NCBI RefSeq assembly: GCF_001281525.1
Contig: NZ_LGCI01000010.1
Coordinates: 796,869-860,868, forward strand
Length of the DNA: 64,000 nt
Source: Lysinibacillus macroides
GTDB lineage: Bacteria > Bacillota > Bacilli > Bacillales_A > Planococcaceae
Reading direction: 5' to 3'
In this document: positions 18,369 through 26,965 of the stretch, in pieces
How the letters are laid out: every line of letters begins with the position of its first letter
Position numbering within the stretch: the first letter of the stretch is position 1
Program-made: the position numbers and the translations under genes
Notes under the pieces: generated by a model
What the model saw: only the letters and a program-made list of their open reading frames with translations
Database searches by the model: none
What the model was told of the DNA's origin: nothing

Positions 18369-18410
18369 GATAAAACCTCCTTAGAAAATACATGTCTGCT
18401 TTTTAAGCAT

Positions 18411-18693
18411 AAAAAAACTCGCCCCCCTAAAAAAGGGACGAGGACATATTCGCGGTACCACCCTAGTTATTGTAAGACAACTATTCCTTACAATCACTTC
18501 ATTCACATAACGACTTAAGAAAGCCGGCACACCTTTACAGCAACAAGCTGGTCCCGGTAGCTGCTCACAGGATGAATTCAAAACTGCATTGGTACGGCGT
18601 TGGCTCTCAATCTTCGGCTCTACGCTCCCTGTCGTCCATTCACAATCTTTACTACTTCCTGATCAAAGCATTTATTATTTAAAGTTAATTTTA
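18411..18693 (-). promoter_or_regulatory. Phe T-box riboswitch leader of pheST
   Basis: The minus strand carries the conserved T-box GGGTGGTACCGCG (18451-18463), followed by a terminator hairpin (18418-18442) and a seven-U tract (18411-18417). Upstream, a specifier-loop segment TGAATTCATC near 18571-18580 contains the Phe codon TTC. Uncharged tRNA(Phe) pairing to the specifier and T-box would favour the antiterminator and allow pheST transcription. The family is well established; the exact stem I folding was not computed. Confidence 0.93.
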
Positions 18694-18699
18694 GCTTAG

Positions 18700-18729
18700 A
18701 TTATACATGAATAAACCGTAGCAAATCAA
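18700..18729 (-). promoter_or_regulatory. Sigma-A promoter of the pheST T-box leader
   Basis: On the minus strand TTGATT (18724-18729) and a perfect TATAAT (18700-18705) are separated by 18 bp. This places initiation near 18693, just before the T-box leader. Confidence 0.65.
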
Positions 18730-18764
18730 GAGACAACTGCCTGAAACCTGTTTTTATCTGTAAA

Positions 18765-19529
18765 TTATTTCACAAAACCATATAAAACAATACCTGTTGC
18801 TACTGCTACATTTAAAGATTCAGCCTGTCCAAAAATAGGAATGATAATATTTTGATCCGTTATTGCTAATAATTGCGGATGTATGCCACTCCCTTCATTC
18901 CCCATAATAATAGCAAATGCACCTGTATGCTGAATATCACTATATGTAACCGCATCCTCATCTAAAGCTGTCCCAAATACAGGAACACCTTGACTCTGTA
19001 GCAAATCTATCCACTCTGCTAAATCGCCTCGTACAACAGGGATATGAAAATGTGAGCCTTGTGCAGCACGTAAAGTTTTAGGATTATAGACATCAGCACA
19101 GCCTTTTCCTAAAATCACAGCATCTAATCCTGCAGCATCGGCTGTACGAATCATTGTGCCAATATTACCTGGATCTTGAACAGCATCAATTAGTAGCACC
19201 TTGCGCCAAGTTGCCGTTGCTTCTTCCTCTAGGATCGGTTGCTTACATACCGCAAAAACGCCTTGAGAAGTTTCTGTTTCTGCAAATTCCTTTGCTACAG
19301 CCACTGACACCTCAATAATAGCGATATCATCAATTGGCCAGAGCATCGGTAAATCCACACCTTCACGCACAATAACTTGTAATACCTGTTCTTTATTTTT
19401 TAAGGCTTCTTCAACAAGGTGAAAGCCCTCCACTATAAATTCACCCGAGCGTTCACGTTCTTTTTTTGTCATCGCTAACTTTTTCCAATATTTCACTAAC
19501 GCATTTTGCGTAGATTCGATTCTCTTCAT
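18765..19529 (-). CDS. ysgA: TrmH/SpoU-family RNA 2'-O-methyltransferase (YsgA-like)
   Basis: A SPOUT-class methyltransferase that transfers a methyl group from S-adenosylmethionine to ribose of rRNA or tRNA; the target base is not known from sequence. The 254-residue protein has an N-terminal L30-like substrate-binding domain (MKRIESTQNALVKYWKKLA...GEFIVEGFHLVEEAL) and the knotted C-terminal domain with the three motifs QDPGNIGTMIRTADAAG, IIMGNEGSGIHP and SLNVAVATGIVLY. It lies directly upstream of pheS in the same position as ysgA in B. subtilis, with its own transcription. Confidence 0.9.
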   Translation of the reverse strand: MKRIESTQNALVKYWKKLAMTKKERERSGEFIVEGFHLVEEALKNKEQVLQVIVREGVDLPMLWPIDDIAIIEVSVAVAKEFAETETSQGVFAVCKQPILEEEATATWRKVLLIDAVQDPGNIGTMIRTADAAGLDAVILGKGCADVYNPKTLRAAQGSHFHIPVVRGDLAEWIDLLQSQGVPVFGTALDEDAVTYSDIQHTGAFAIIMGNEGSGIHPQLLAITDQNIIIPIFGQAESLNVAVATGIVLYGFVK

Positions 19530-19774
19530 CGCTGTCTCTTACCGCCTTTTTCCTCTATGTTGACCATTATTATACCTTAGGTAATAAGCATTTCATAGCT
19601 ATATAAAAAACTGTCTATCATCAATAAGAGATGACCGTTTAAGCATTGTAATTACTAGGAATTTTTTACATACATTATTTCCTCTTTCAAAACCTCATTG
19701 ATAATTTTACCCAACATAAAAAATTTATTTCAAAGCCATATTAAGATATACCAACAAGAAAGGAGCAAACACAT

Positions 19775-19939
19775 ATGGGAAGAGATAATAAGCAAGGTCA
19801 AAGTAATAATAAAGGCTCATTACCACAAACACCAAAAAATCAAAAGATTGCACCAAATAAGGTGAGCGAAGAGTTTTCCAAAGAGTTTATGGAGCTTATC
19901 CATTCTGTTACACAGCCCCAAGATAAGAAGAAAAAATAA
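19775..19939 (+). CDS. Small hydrophilic protein, possibly spore-associated
   Basis: A 54-residue protein begins MGRDNKQGQSNNKGSLPQTP and ends QPQDKKKK. It is rich in N, Q, K and P in the first half, with a short amphipathic segment SEEFSKEFMELIHSV in the second. The ATG at 19775 follows AGAAAGGAGC at an ideal distance. Composition resembles minor small acid-soluble or forespore proteins, and the next two genes on this strand include recognised spore proteins, but I do not identify a family. It is followed by a hairpin TCAATCAGT...ACTGATTGA (19949-19983). Confidence 0.7.
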   Translation: MGRDNKQGQSNNKGSLPQTPKNQKIAPNKVSEEFSKEFMELIHSVTQPQDKKKK

Positions 19940-20005
19940 AGTAAACCTTCAATCAGTAGGGGTGCTCCATCTCCACTGATTGAACATTTTACCAATCGGG
20001 TTTTT

Positions 20006-20077
20006 ACAGGCTGTTTGATCCCCACTCAACTATTTCGTTTTCACTAACTATTTTGAAGTGGGGGTCTTGCAGCCTGT
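20006..20077 (+). other. Long stem-loop just upstream of the SspH-type gene
   Basis: ACAGGCTG (20006-20013) pairs with CAGCCTGT (20070-20077), and GATCCCCACT (20017-20026) with AGTGGGGGTC (20057-20066), separated by a small internal loop, with a 30-base apical loop. No U-tract follows. It ends 10 bp before the ribosome site at 20088, so it may be a structured leader or a processing site. Confidence 0.5.
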
Positions 20078-20103
20078 TAATATGAAATAAAGGGGTGTTA
20101 CAG

Positions 20104-20295
20104 TTGGATTTTCAACGTGCACAGGAAATTGTCGCCTCATCATTAGAATATGAAGTAACCTATAATGGCGTTTCAGTATGGATCGATCAACTCCATAATG
20201 ATGAAAAAACAGCCACTGTTCATCTTCGTCGCTCTTTAGAGGAGCGCTCTGAAGTGGCGATATCCGAACTAAAAGAAGAATATCTTGTCCACTAA
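20104..20295 (+). CDS. sspH: Small acid-soluble spore protein, SspH type
   Basis: A 63-residue protein of the H-type minor SASP family found in the spore core. The N-terminus MDFQRAQEIVASSLEYEVTY and the following GVSVWIDQLHNDEKTATVHL match the NAQRAQEI...VTYNGVPV pattern of SspH. TTG 20104 is chosen as start over GTG 20095 because it leaves AAAGGGGTG as ribosome site at 7 bases and gives the family N-terminus. It is followed by a strong terminator and faces the EAL protein gene. Expression in the forespore is inferred from the family. Confidence 0.85.
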   Translation: MDFQRAQEIVASSLEYEVTYNGVSVWIDQLHNDEKTATVHLRRSLEERSEVAISELKEEYLVH

Positions 20296-20303
20296 ATAAC
20301 AAA

Positions 20304-20340
20304 AGAACCTGCTTTATTTTTCATAGAAAAAGCAGGTTCT
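20304..20340. terminator. Bidirectional terminator between sspH-type gene and EAL gene
   Basis: AGAACCTGCTTT pairs perfectly with AAAGCAGGTTCT around a 13-base loop. The plus strand continues GTTTATT and the minus strand continues TTTGTTATTT, so it can serve both convergent genes. Confidence 0.75.
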
Positions 20341-20354
20341 GTTTATTGAATGTC

Positions 20355-22505
20355 CTAAATTGTAAAATCATCTGTATGCCTTAATCGTGTTAAAATTACT
20401 CTTACATGATCGTGCAAATCCGAAAACGTTTCCGAAATTTCTTTGGGAGAGATAGGCTTACTAAATAAATAACCTTGAATATAATCACAGCCGCCATCAC
20501 TAAGAAAGGCAAGCTGTTCTACCTCTTCAATTCCCTCTGCCACAACCTTTAAGCGTAAATGCTTAGCCATCGAAATAATCATGGATACAAGCGCCTCATC
20601 ATTTGGATTAAGCGGAACATTTCTGACAAATGTACGGTCAATCTTTAGACAATCAATTGGAAAATCTTTTAAATAGGAAAGAGAAGAATAACCTGTGCCA
20701 AAATCATCCACAGCAATTTGAATACCGAGTGCCTTTAATTCATGGAGTAGCTGTGTCATTTGGTCAATATTCATTGTCATACTTTCTGTAATTTCCAGCT
20801 GTAAAAATTCTGGCTGTAATTTTGTGCGTACTAATATAGCTTCCACCATTTCCACTAAATCCTGTTGAAATAATTGTCCAAGTGATAAATTCACGGCTAC
20901 CTTAAATGGCGGTAACCCCTCTTGCTCCCATATTTTTGCTTGCTTGCAGGCTGTTTCTAATATCCATTCACCGAGCGGAATAATAAGGCCACTTTCTTCA
21001 GCAATGGGAATAAATAATTCAGGTGAGACAAAACCACGCATTGGATGATGCCAGCGTACCAATGCTTCAACGGATTCAATTGAGCCTGTTTTTAAATTAA
21101 CCTGTGGCTGATAAACTAAATGAAATTCATGATTTTCTAATGCTTTATGTAAATCTTGCTCTAGCAGAATACGATCTGCAATGCCCTTTGACATATAAGG
21201 CTTATAAAACAACAGTCTTTGAGGTATTTGCCTTGCCTCCTGCATCGCTAACTGGGCATGCATTAATAGCTCTTCGCCTGTCCATTTACCCTCATATAAG
21301 GCAATTCCTATGTTTAGATTACCATTTAAAGGGAACAATTGTACTTGTACAGGGTCTTTCATCATGCTTTTTAAATTTAAGCAAAATTGTAATAGCTCCT
21401 CAATATTTTTGACCTCTTTTACATAAATCACAAACTGTTCCTCGCGTAATTTTGTCGCAAAATAATGCGGTGGCACAATCGCTTGAATACGCTCCGCTAC
21501 TAGCTTCATCATTTTATTGGAGTTGCTGATGCCGATAGAAGAACGAATCGCTGCAAAACGATCAATTTCAATCGCAATAGCCGCCTTTTGCAAGCTGTTT
21601 ATCTGTAAATGATCCTTTAATGTTTTGAGCAATAAATGTTCGTTGGGTAGCAATGTAATATCATCATGATAGGCCTGAAATCGTAGCTCCTGCTGTGATT
21701 GCTCAAGGTCCTTTTTAATTTTTAATAATTGCTGAAATGGTTTTTCAACAGTTGTATAATAAATCGCCTTTAAGAAAAAGTAGAATGCTAAAAATTGATA
21801 AATAAGTGCTGAAAAATCACATATCGTATTTTTATCCTGACTAATCATAAAAAAAATATCACTAACAATGAGCGAGGCTGCCGCACTGATAAGCCACATT
21901 GAACGTTTCGGTACTTTTTTGAAGTACTTACCCACAATAACAATAGTGATAACTTGAAAAATAATAGAAAGAAGATGGACCACTGTATCAATACCAGCTA
22001 TCCCTTGCTCTGTTATTGTGTTGGCAGCTAGATAAGCTAGAAAAATACTGATAATCGTGAAGAGTAAAGAACTACCATATGTCAGCCACCGAAATTTCAA
22101 TGCTAATCGTTTTCTAGGATATAAAATAATAAATAAAAAACCAAATGAGACGTATAAACGTGTTAAAATATGTAAAGGCTCATCCATAAAGCTCCATCCA
22201 GTTAAATGATGTTGGCTAAAAACTAAGTTGACTAATTCCAGCAAAGCAATTACAAAAAATAAATTCCCTATGTATAAAGTTTGATTTGATAATAGGTGTG
22301 TAAATACTAAATAGGATTGTATGGCAATCGCCATAGTAAAGACGATAATTAATACTTGAAGTATTAATTTTAAATTTTGATAAATATCGATTTGAAAAAC
22401 CCCATAAATGTGATTGCTAAAGCTCAATAGCGGTATAACCAGTAATATTGATAGTATCATATACCAAACTTCTTTTTTCTTTAGTTGCTTAAACAATTTT
22501 TCCAA
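20355..22505 (-). CDS. Membrane EAL-domain c-di-GMP phosphodiesterase with degenerate GGDEF domain
   Basis: A 716-residue protein with about seven transmembrane segments in residues 10-245 (MASE-like sensor), a GGDEF-like domain (about 285-440) and a C-terminal EAL domain (about 455-700). The EAL motifs are complete: EALVRWHHP, VNLSLGQL, EITESMT, DDFGTGYSSL, LKIDRTFV and EGIEE, so hydrolysis of c-di-GMP is likely. In the GGDEF position the sequence is REEQF, so cyclase activity is not expected. TTG 22505 is preferred over TTG 22532 because GGAGGG lies 6 bases upstream. It is a single gene; the input signal is unknown. Confidence 0.88.
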   Translation of the reverse strand: MEKLFKQLKKKEVWYMILSILLVIPLLSFSNHIYGVFQIDIYQNLKLILQVLIIVFTMAIAIQSYLVFTHLLSNQTLYIGNLFFVIALLELVNLVFSQHHLTGWSFMDEPLHILTRLYVSFGFLFIILYPRKRLALKFRWLTYGSSLLFTIISIFLAYLAANTITEQGIAGIDTVVHLLSIIFQVITIVIVGKYFKKVPKRSMWLISAAASLIVSDIFFMISQDKNTICDFSALIYQFLAFYFFLKAIYYTTVEKPFQQLLKIKKDLEQSQQELRFQAYHDDITLLPNEHLLLKTLKDHLQINSLQKAAIAIEIDRFAAIRSSIGISNSNKMMKLVAERIQAIVPPHYFATKLREEQFVIYVKEVKNIEELLQFCLNLKSMMKDPVQVQLFPLNGNLNIGIALYEGKWTGEELLMHAQLAMQEARQIPQRLLFYKPYMSKGIADRILLEQDLHKALENHEFHLVYQPQVNLKTGSIESVEALVRWHHPMRGFVSPELFIPIAEESGLIIPLGEWILETACKQAKIWEQEGLPPFKVAVNLSLGQLFQQDLVEMVEAILVRTKLQPEFLQLEITESMTMNIDQMTQLLHELKALGIQIAVDDFGTGYSSLSYLKDFPIDCLKIDRTFVRNVPLNPNDEALVSMIISMAKHLRLKVVAEGIEEVEQLAFLSDGGCDYIQGYLFSKPISPKEISETFSDLHDHVRVILTRLRHTDDFTI

Positions 22506-22703
22506 TCCAAACCCTCCATACAGTATGCCCAAAAATTCACTAGGAAATTTTAACTATCTATATCGAATAAAAACATAAGAATTGTATTTATCTTTGACTT
22601 CTTACAAATCATAACATTTTCATTGGAACTTGCATGCTGTTTTACAAAGTATGCTAATATTCATTTTTTTTCAATATTAGCATACTTTTGGCCATTTATT
22701 GCG

Positions 22704-23231
22704 TTATTCTATGATAAAAACCTGTTTTTGCAGCTTTTTTACAATTCTTGCCCGTCTTTTGGTAACAGCATTGATAGATAGGCCTAGTTCTTCGGCTATC
22801 TCTCGATGGCTGTATCCTTCTATATAATAAAGGAGCAGGATACTTCTTTCTACCTGCTTTAAAGAAGACAACAAACTTTCTAACATAATAACATGTTTTT
22901 GATTATCTCCCTCGTTCTGCTCCTCATATATATAATTCAATATGTCATCATCAACGATTGTTACCCTCACTGTGTAATTTTTTTCCCTTGAAAGCTCCTT
23001 TAAAATTTCCCCTTTTACTGTTGCATAAATATAAGCAGAGAATTGTCCTTTGGATGGATCTGTTTTTTGCCATGCCTGCCATACGGCTATAGAGGCAATA
23101 TGACGATAGTCATCAAAATCTTTGTAGATGCGAAGCTGTGACAAAATAGAGGTAATCATCGGTTGTACCGCCTCTAATACTTCCTCAAATGATTGTGCAG
23201 CTAACAGCTTTTGCTTGTTTTGAATAGACAT
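22704..23231 (-). CDS. Sigma-70 family (ECF-like) RNA polymerase sigma factor, orphan
   Basis: A 175-residue sigma factor. Region 2 is represented by DFDDYRHIASIAVWQAW and SKGQFSAYIYATVKGEI, region 4 by VERSILLLYYIEGYSHREIA and EELGLSINAVTKRRARIVKK. No region 3 or anti-sigma gene is seen. The frame opens at 23324, but ATG 23231 (or 23237) is preferred because TAGGAAGATG gives ribosome-site spacing and the protein then starts MSIQNKQKLLAAQSF. Its neighbours are an EAL protein and sspI, so there is no clear regulon hint. The specific sigma group is not identified. Confidence 0.85.
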   Translation of the reverse strand: MSIQNKQKLLAAQSFEEVLEAVQPMITSILSQLRIYKDFDDYRHIASIAVWQAWQKTDPSKGQFSAYIYATVKGEILKELSREKNYTVRVTIVDDDILNYIYEEQNEGDNQKHVIMLESLLSSLKQVERSILLLYYIEGYSHREIAEELGLSINAVTKRRARIVKKLQKQVFIIE

Positions 23232-23470
23232 GCTCATCTTCCTACCAACTGTGCACAGTCCATTATTCCTAGGTATACTTATCTTAGACCTGAATAGTTC
23301 TGGCAGTCGAATCAGCGTTTTCATTTTTATATAGTAGGAGTCTTTATAAATTTCTTGTAATATTTATGCATAATAACAGCTTATTTATAAAAAAACAGGC
23401 AATTTTCTTTGGTGCTTCATACATATTTTAACGATGGTTGGACAAATTACTAACAAGGAGGCGAATATCA

Positions 23471-23680
23471 ATGAATTTTCAAATAAGAGATGCAATTACA
23501 GCGAATGTACATGGTCAATCAGCAGCCGAATTTAAGGATATTGTAGAGGACGCGATTAGCCGTGGAGAAGAACATTTATTGCCAGGACTTGGCGTATTTT
23601 TTGAAAAATGGTGGCAGCAATCAAGTACATCTGAACAAGAGGCATTTGTTCAAAAATTAGAAAAAGCTTTTGCACACTAA
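23471..23680 (+). CDS. sspI: Small acid-soluble spore protein SspI
   Basis: A 69-residue minor SASP of the spore core. The protein begins MNFQIRDAITANVHGQSAAE and contains the conserved AISRGEEHLLPGLGVFFEKWW, which matches SspI ([20 protein letters not shown] in B. subtilis, from memory). ATG 23471 has AAGGAGG at 7-8 bases and excludes an 11-codon upstream extension. In B. subtilis sspI lies beside ysgA; here the two are separated by about 4 kb of other genes. Forespore expression is inferred from family. Confidence 0.93.
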   Translation: MNFQIRDAITANVHGQSAAEFKDIVEDAISRGEEHLLPGLGVFFEKWWQQSSTSEQEAFVQKLEKAFAH

Positions 23681-23758
23681 TTTTTTATAATGAATGCATT
23701 CCCTTTCCAATAAATGCATGATAAAGTTTTAGTTATCAGAAAATTTGGAGGGATGGGC

Positions 23759-25135
23759 ATGACAGTTGCAGTAGAATTCATTGTAAATCAACTTAAACAA
23801 GTTTTATTAGAAGAACAAGTGTCAACAAACGAAACCGTACGACAGTTACATGGGAAAGACGAATCTCATCATGCGTTAAGCTTGCCTGATATTGTTGTCT
23901 TTCCTCGTTCCACAGCAGATGTTAGCGCCATTTTAAAAATTGCGCATGTGGAACGTGTACCTGTCGTGCCTTTTGGCGTTGGCTCAAGCTTAGAGGGAAA
24001 TGCTATTCCGATTGCACATGGTATTTCCATTGATTTCTCTGAAATGAATGCCATTTTAGAAATTCGACCAGATGACCTTCTTGTAAAGGTGCAGCCTGGT
24101 GTCACACGCTCACAATTAAATAAAGAATTAAAAAAGCATGGTCTGCAATTCACAGTAGACCCAGGTGCTGATGCAACACTTGGTGGAATGGCAGCAACCA
24201 ATGCTAGCGGAACTACTGCAGTACGCTATGGTGTAATGCGAGATCAAGTGCGTGATTTAGAGGTTGTGCTATCAGACGGCTCTGTTATTCACACAGGGAA
24301 TTTAGCCGCGAAATCTTCCTCTGGCTATCATTTAAACGGCTTATTTGTTGGATCAGAAGGAACACTTGGCTGTTTTACAGAATTAACATTACAAGTTTAT
24401 GGCATACCTGAATTTGTTACAGCAGGGCGTGCTATTTTTGGCACAGTTGCTGATGCGGTTAGTGCTGTCACTGCACTATTACAGGCAGGCATTGCGATAG
24501 GTCGTGTAGAGCTGGTTGATGAGGACTCCATTCAACAGGCAAATATTTACAATGAAACAGCTTTTGCTGAAAAACCAACACTATTTTTAGAATTTCACGG
24601 CAATGAGGCAGGTATGCAAGAAGATATTGCATTTACGGAGGCAATTTTTGAGGACTTTAACTGCCTATCTGTGGAATTTGAACAGGATAATGCTGCACGC
24701 AATAAGCTTTGGGAGGCACGTCATTCATTGGCCTATGCCTATATCCATGCTTATCCTGGTAAAAAGCTGATGTCAACGGATGTTTGTGTCCCTATTTCAA
24801 AGCTTGCAGAGACCATTTCATATGCACGTGAACAGCTTGATATAGCTGAACTTGCAGGTGGCATTGTTGGTCATGTCGGGGATGGTAATTTCCATGCGCT
24901 TTTAATGCTCAATCCAAATGATCCACAAGAACAAGCAAAAGCAGATCACTTTAATGAGCAGATCGTTCAATACGCTTTACTGCGAGGCGGCACATGCACA
25001 GGAGAGCATGGGGTTGGGATTGGTAAAATGAAATATCAATCGACTGAGCATGGTGCAGCATTGGCCGCCATGAAAAGTATAAAGACAGCGCTAGATCCCT
25101 ATAACATTATGAATCCAGGAAAAATTTTTACATGA
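23759..25135 (+). CDS. glcD: FAD-linked oxidase, D-lactate/glycolate dehydrogenase type
   Basis: A 458-residue flavoprotein that probably oxidises a D-2-hydroxy acid such as D-lactate or glycolate. It has an FAD-binding domain of the PCMH/VAO type (VVPFGVGSSLEGNAIP, DPGADATLGGMAATNASGT, GLFVGSEGTLGCFTELTLQV) and a C-terminal FAD-oxidase domain ending GGTCTGEHGVGIGKMKYQ and DPYNIMNPGKIF. Start ATG 23759 follows TTTGGAGGGATGG at 7 bases. No iron-sulfur GlcF partner gene follows, so it may work alone like DLD-type enzymes. Symbol glcD follows B. subtilis ysfC usage and is tentative. Confidence 0.82.
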   Translation: MTVAVEFIVNQLKQVLLEEQVSTNETVRQLHGKDESHHALSLPDIVVFPRSTADVSAILKIAHVERVPVVPFGVGSSLEGNAIPIAHGISIDFSEMNAILEIRPDDLLVKVQPGVTRSQLNKELKKHGLQFTVDPGADATLGGMAATNASGTTAVRYGVMRDQVRDLEVVLSDGSVIHTGNLAAKSSSGYHLNGLFVGSEGTLGCFTELTLQVYGIPEFVTAGRAIFGTVADAVSAVTALLQAGIAIGRVELVDEDSIQQANIYNETAFAEKPTLFLEFHGNEAGMQEDIAFTEAIFEDFNCLSVEFEQDNAARNKLWEARHSLAYAYIHAYPGKKLMSTDVCVPISKLAETISYAREQLDIAELAGGIVGHVGDGNFHALLMLNPNDPQEQAKADHFNEQIVQYALLRGGTCTGEHGVGIGKMKYQSTEHGAALAAMKSIKTALDPYNIMNPGKIFT

Positions 25136-25200
25136 GAAGTAACACCAACCCGCTGATTGCTGAAGTATTCGGCGGGTTCTACTGTAATTGATCCTAAAAA

Positions 25201-25229
25201 AGCAACCCAGCGTCTCCCAGGTTGCTTTG
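25201..25229 (-). terminator. Terminator hairpin between glcD-like gene and argF
   Basis: AGCAACC and GGTTGCT pair around a 13-base loop. The minus strand continues TTTTTTAGG, so it most likely ends argF transcription; a second hairpin ACCCGC...GCGGGT at 25148-25177 may serve the plus-strand gene. Confidence 0.65.
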
Positions 25230-25365
25230 CTATGTAACGATGCAGCCATCCATCTTCTTGATAACAAACATCGTGCGTGGTTTACAGCCCTCTGTCTGTG
25301 CACCACTTATATAATGATTCGCAGGGACACCCTCTGTTGCCCAAGCGAACTTTATTGATTGTATT

Positions 25366-26331
25366 TTAAGCTAAAATGGAAGCAAGTACAGCCTTCTGTG
25401 CATGTAGTCGATTTTCAGCTTGCTCAAATATATAGGAATTAGGTCCATCAATGACAGATGTTGCCACTTCTTCTTCACGATGCGCTGGTAAACAATGCAG
25501 GAACATATAATCTGGTTTAGCATGTGCCACAAGCTCATCGTTAATTTGATAGCCTGCAAAGTCTTGTAAACGTTTTGCTGTTTCCTCTTCTTGCCCCATC
25601 GATGTCCACACATCCGCATAAATAACATCTGCATTTAGCACTGCCTCTACAGGATCATGTGTTTCAAGAATTGTGCTACCATTTGCCGCAGCAATTGCCT
25701 GTGCTTTTGCCATGACCTCTGCATCACATTCATAGCCTGCTGGTGTTGCCACCGCTACATGCATGCCAACGTGGGCAGAAGCAACGACTAATGAGTGTGC
25801 TACATTATTGCCATCTCCTACATAGGCAATTTTAAGTCCTTTTAAATCCCCTTTGTTTTCTGCAATGGTTTCTAAATCCGCTAATGCCTGACAGGGGTGA
25901 TAAATATCTGTTAAGCCATTAATGACAGGAATAGCTGCATGTTCCGCAAGCTCTTTGACCATCGCATGAGAGTTGGCACGAATCATAATGCCATCTAAAT
26001 AGCCTGATAAAACATGGGCCGTATCATAAATTGATTCACCACGACCAATTTGTAAATCACGTGCATGCATAAACATGCCTTTTCCACCTAATTGATTCAT
26101 ACCTACTTCAAAGGAAATACGTGTACGAGTGGAATGTTTTTCAAAAATCATGCCCAATGTTTTACCCTCTAGCAATCTTGGACATTTTCCCTCTTTTGTA
26201 ATAATTTTAAGTTGTGTTGCTAGTTCAACTAATTGCTGAACCTCTTGACTTGTGTAGTCTAGCAAAGTTAGTAAGTCTTTCCCCTTTAGACTGGATACTA
26301 ACTTTAACTGTACTTCTTCGAGTAATTTCAT
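25366..26331 (-). CDS. argF: Ornithine carbamoyltransferase
   Basis: Catalyses carbamoyl phosphate plus ornithine to citrulline in arginine synthesis (anabolic) or the reverse in the deiminase pathway. The 321-residue protein has the carbamoyl-phosphate motif [22 protein letters not shown] for the second site, and the [10 protein letters not shown] ornithine/catalytic motif. ATG 26331 follows AAGGAGCGAAGGCG. No other arginine gene is next to it, so biosynthetic versus catabolic use cannot be decided from context. AT-rich sequence upstream (26374-26420) contains weak ARG-box-like TGAATTTTTAT halves, suggestive only. Confidence 0.93.
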   Translation of the reverse strand: MKLLEEVQLKLVSSLKGKDLLTLLDYTSQEVQQLVELATQLKIITKEGKCPRLLEGKTLGMIFEKHSTRTRISFEVGMNQLGGKGMFMHARDLQIGRGESIYDTAHVLSGYLDGIMIRANSHAMVKELAEHAAIPVINGLTDIYHPCQALADLETIAENKGDLKGLKIAYVGDGNNVAHSLVVASAHVGMHVAVATPAGYECDAEVMAKAQAIAAANGSTILETHDPVEAVLNADVIYADVWTSMGQEEETAKRLQDFAGYQINDELVAHAKPDYMFLHCLPAHREEEVATSVIDGPNSYIFEQAENRLHAQKAVLASILA

Positions 26332-26534
26332 CGCCTTCGCTCCTTGCTTTCGTTGCTGTTGAATTTAGTATAGCATGCATAAATATAAAATCAACTGAAT
26401 TTTTATAATTTTATTTTAATTATTATTTATTTCGCCTGAAATGTGACAAAAATTCGTCACGCAGAATATTTATGCATTATCATTGTTTTTTAATGATTCT
26501 TCATTTCAAAAACTAACGATATTATTTCTTGAAA

Positions 26535-26572
26535 AGCGTAAAAGAGATACCTCCGTTTTAAGGCATCTCTTT
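26535..26572 (-). terminator. Terminator-like hairpin downstream of the decayed iron locus
   Basis: AAAGAGAT and ATCTCTTT form the base of an imperfect hairpin with GCC/GG(T) pairs above it; the minus strand continues TTTTACG. It follows a coding-looking remnant that stops at 26589. The stretch 26332-26534 shows nothing else apart from AT-rich sequence. Confidence 0.45.
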
Positions 26573-26768
26573 ACTAGTCGTGACATAACTAATAACACTT
26601 ATTAGCAGTGTTTTCCTGACAGCTCTGTTCTATCTCTTTATAATAATCCTGCTTCTTTTCATGTGGGAAAAGGTTACTTCCCGAAAACTCTTTTAAATGA
26701 AAGGCATTTGTCGTGACATTCTTTCACTTTCATTCTCTCTTTTACAATATATATTTGGTAGACGATAC

Positions 26769-26965
26769 TTAATTGTTACTCTTGTTTCTACATACTGCAT
26801 ATTTACCTTCGTTAGCAATAAGCTTTTGGTGGGTTTCTTCCTCAACAATTTGACCCTGATCCACAGCTAGAATATGATCTGCTTTTTTAATAATAGAAAG
26901 TTTATGGGCAATCACCACCACTGTTTTTTCTTTTTCAAAAGGTTTTTAATCGCTTCTTTTACAGC
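26769..26965 (-). pseudogene. 3' remnant of an ABC exporter (siderophore-export type)
   Basis: The minus strand encodes the end of an ABC ATPase domain: AVKEAIKN, then after a frame change near 26940 EKEKTVVVIAHKLSIIKKAD and HILAVDQGQIVEEETHQKL, followed by a stop at 26769. The VVVIAHKLS segment is the H-loop region of fused permease-ATPase exporters. All upstream parts (membrane domain, Walker A, signature) are missing. It is joined directly to the 5' part of a different gene (26966-27257), which indicates a deletion. Assignment to iron/siderophore export is from the neighbouring Fur box and gene types. Confidence 0.8.

Noticed and set aside
25091..25306. 71-residue minus-strand protein after the glcD-like gene
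   Set aside because: It overlaps two hairpins and the glcD-like 3' end antisense, with no ribosome site; a different frame in this gap looks more protein-like.
26374..26420. ARG boxes upstream of argF
   Set aside because: Only TGAAT-type halves in very AT-rich DNA; the second halves do not match, so no operator is claimed.
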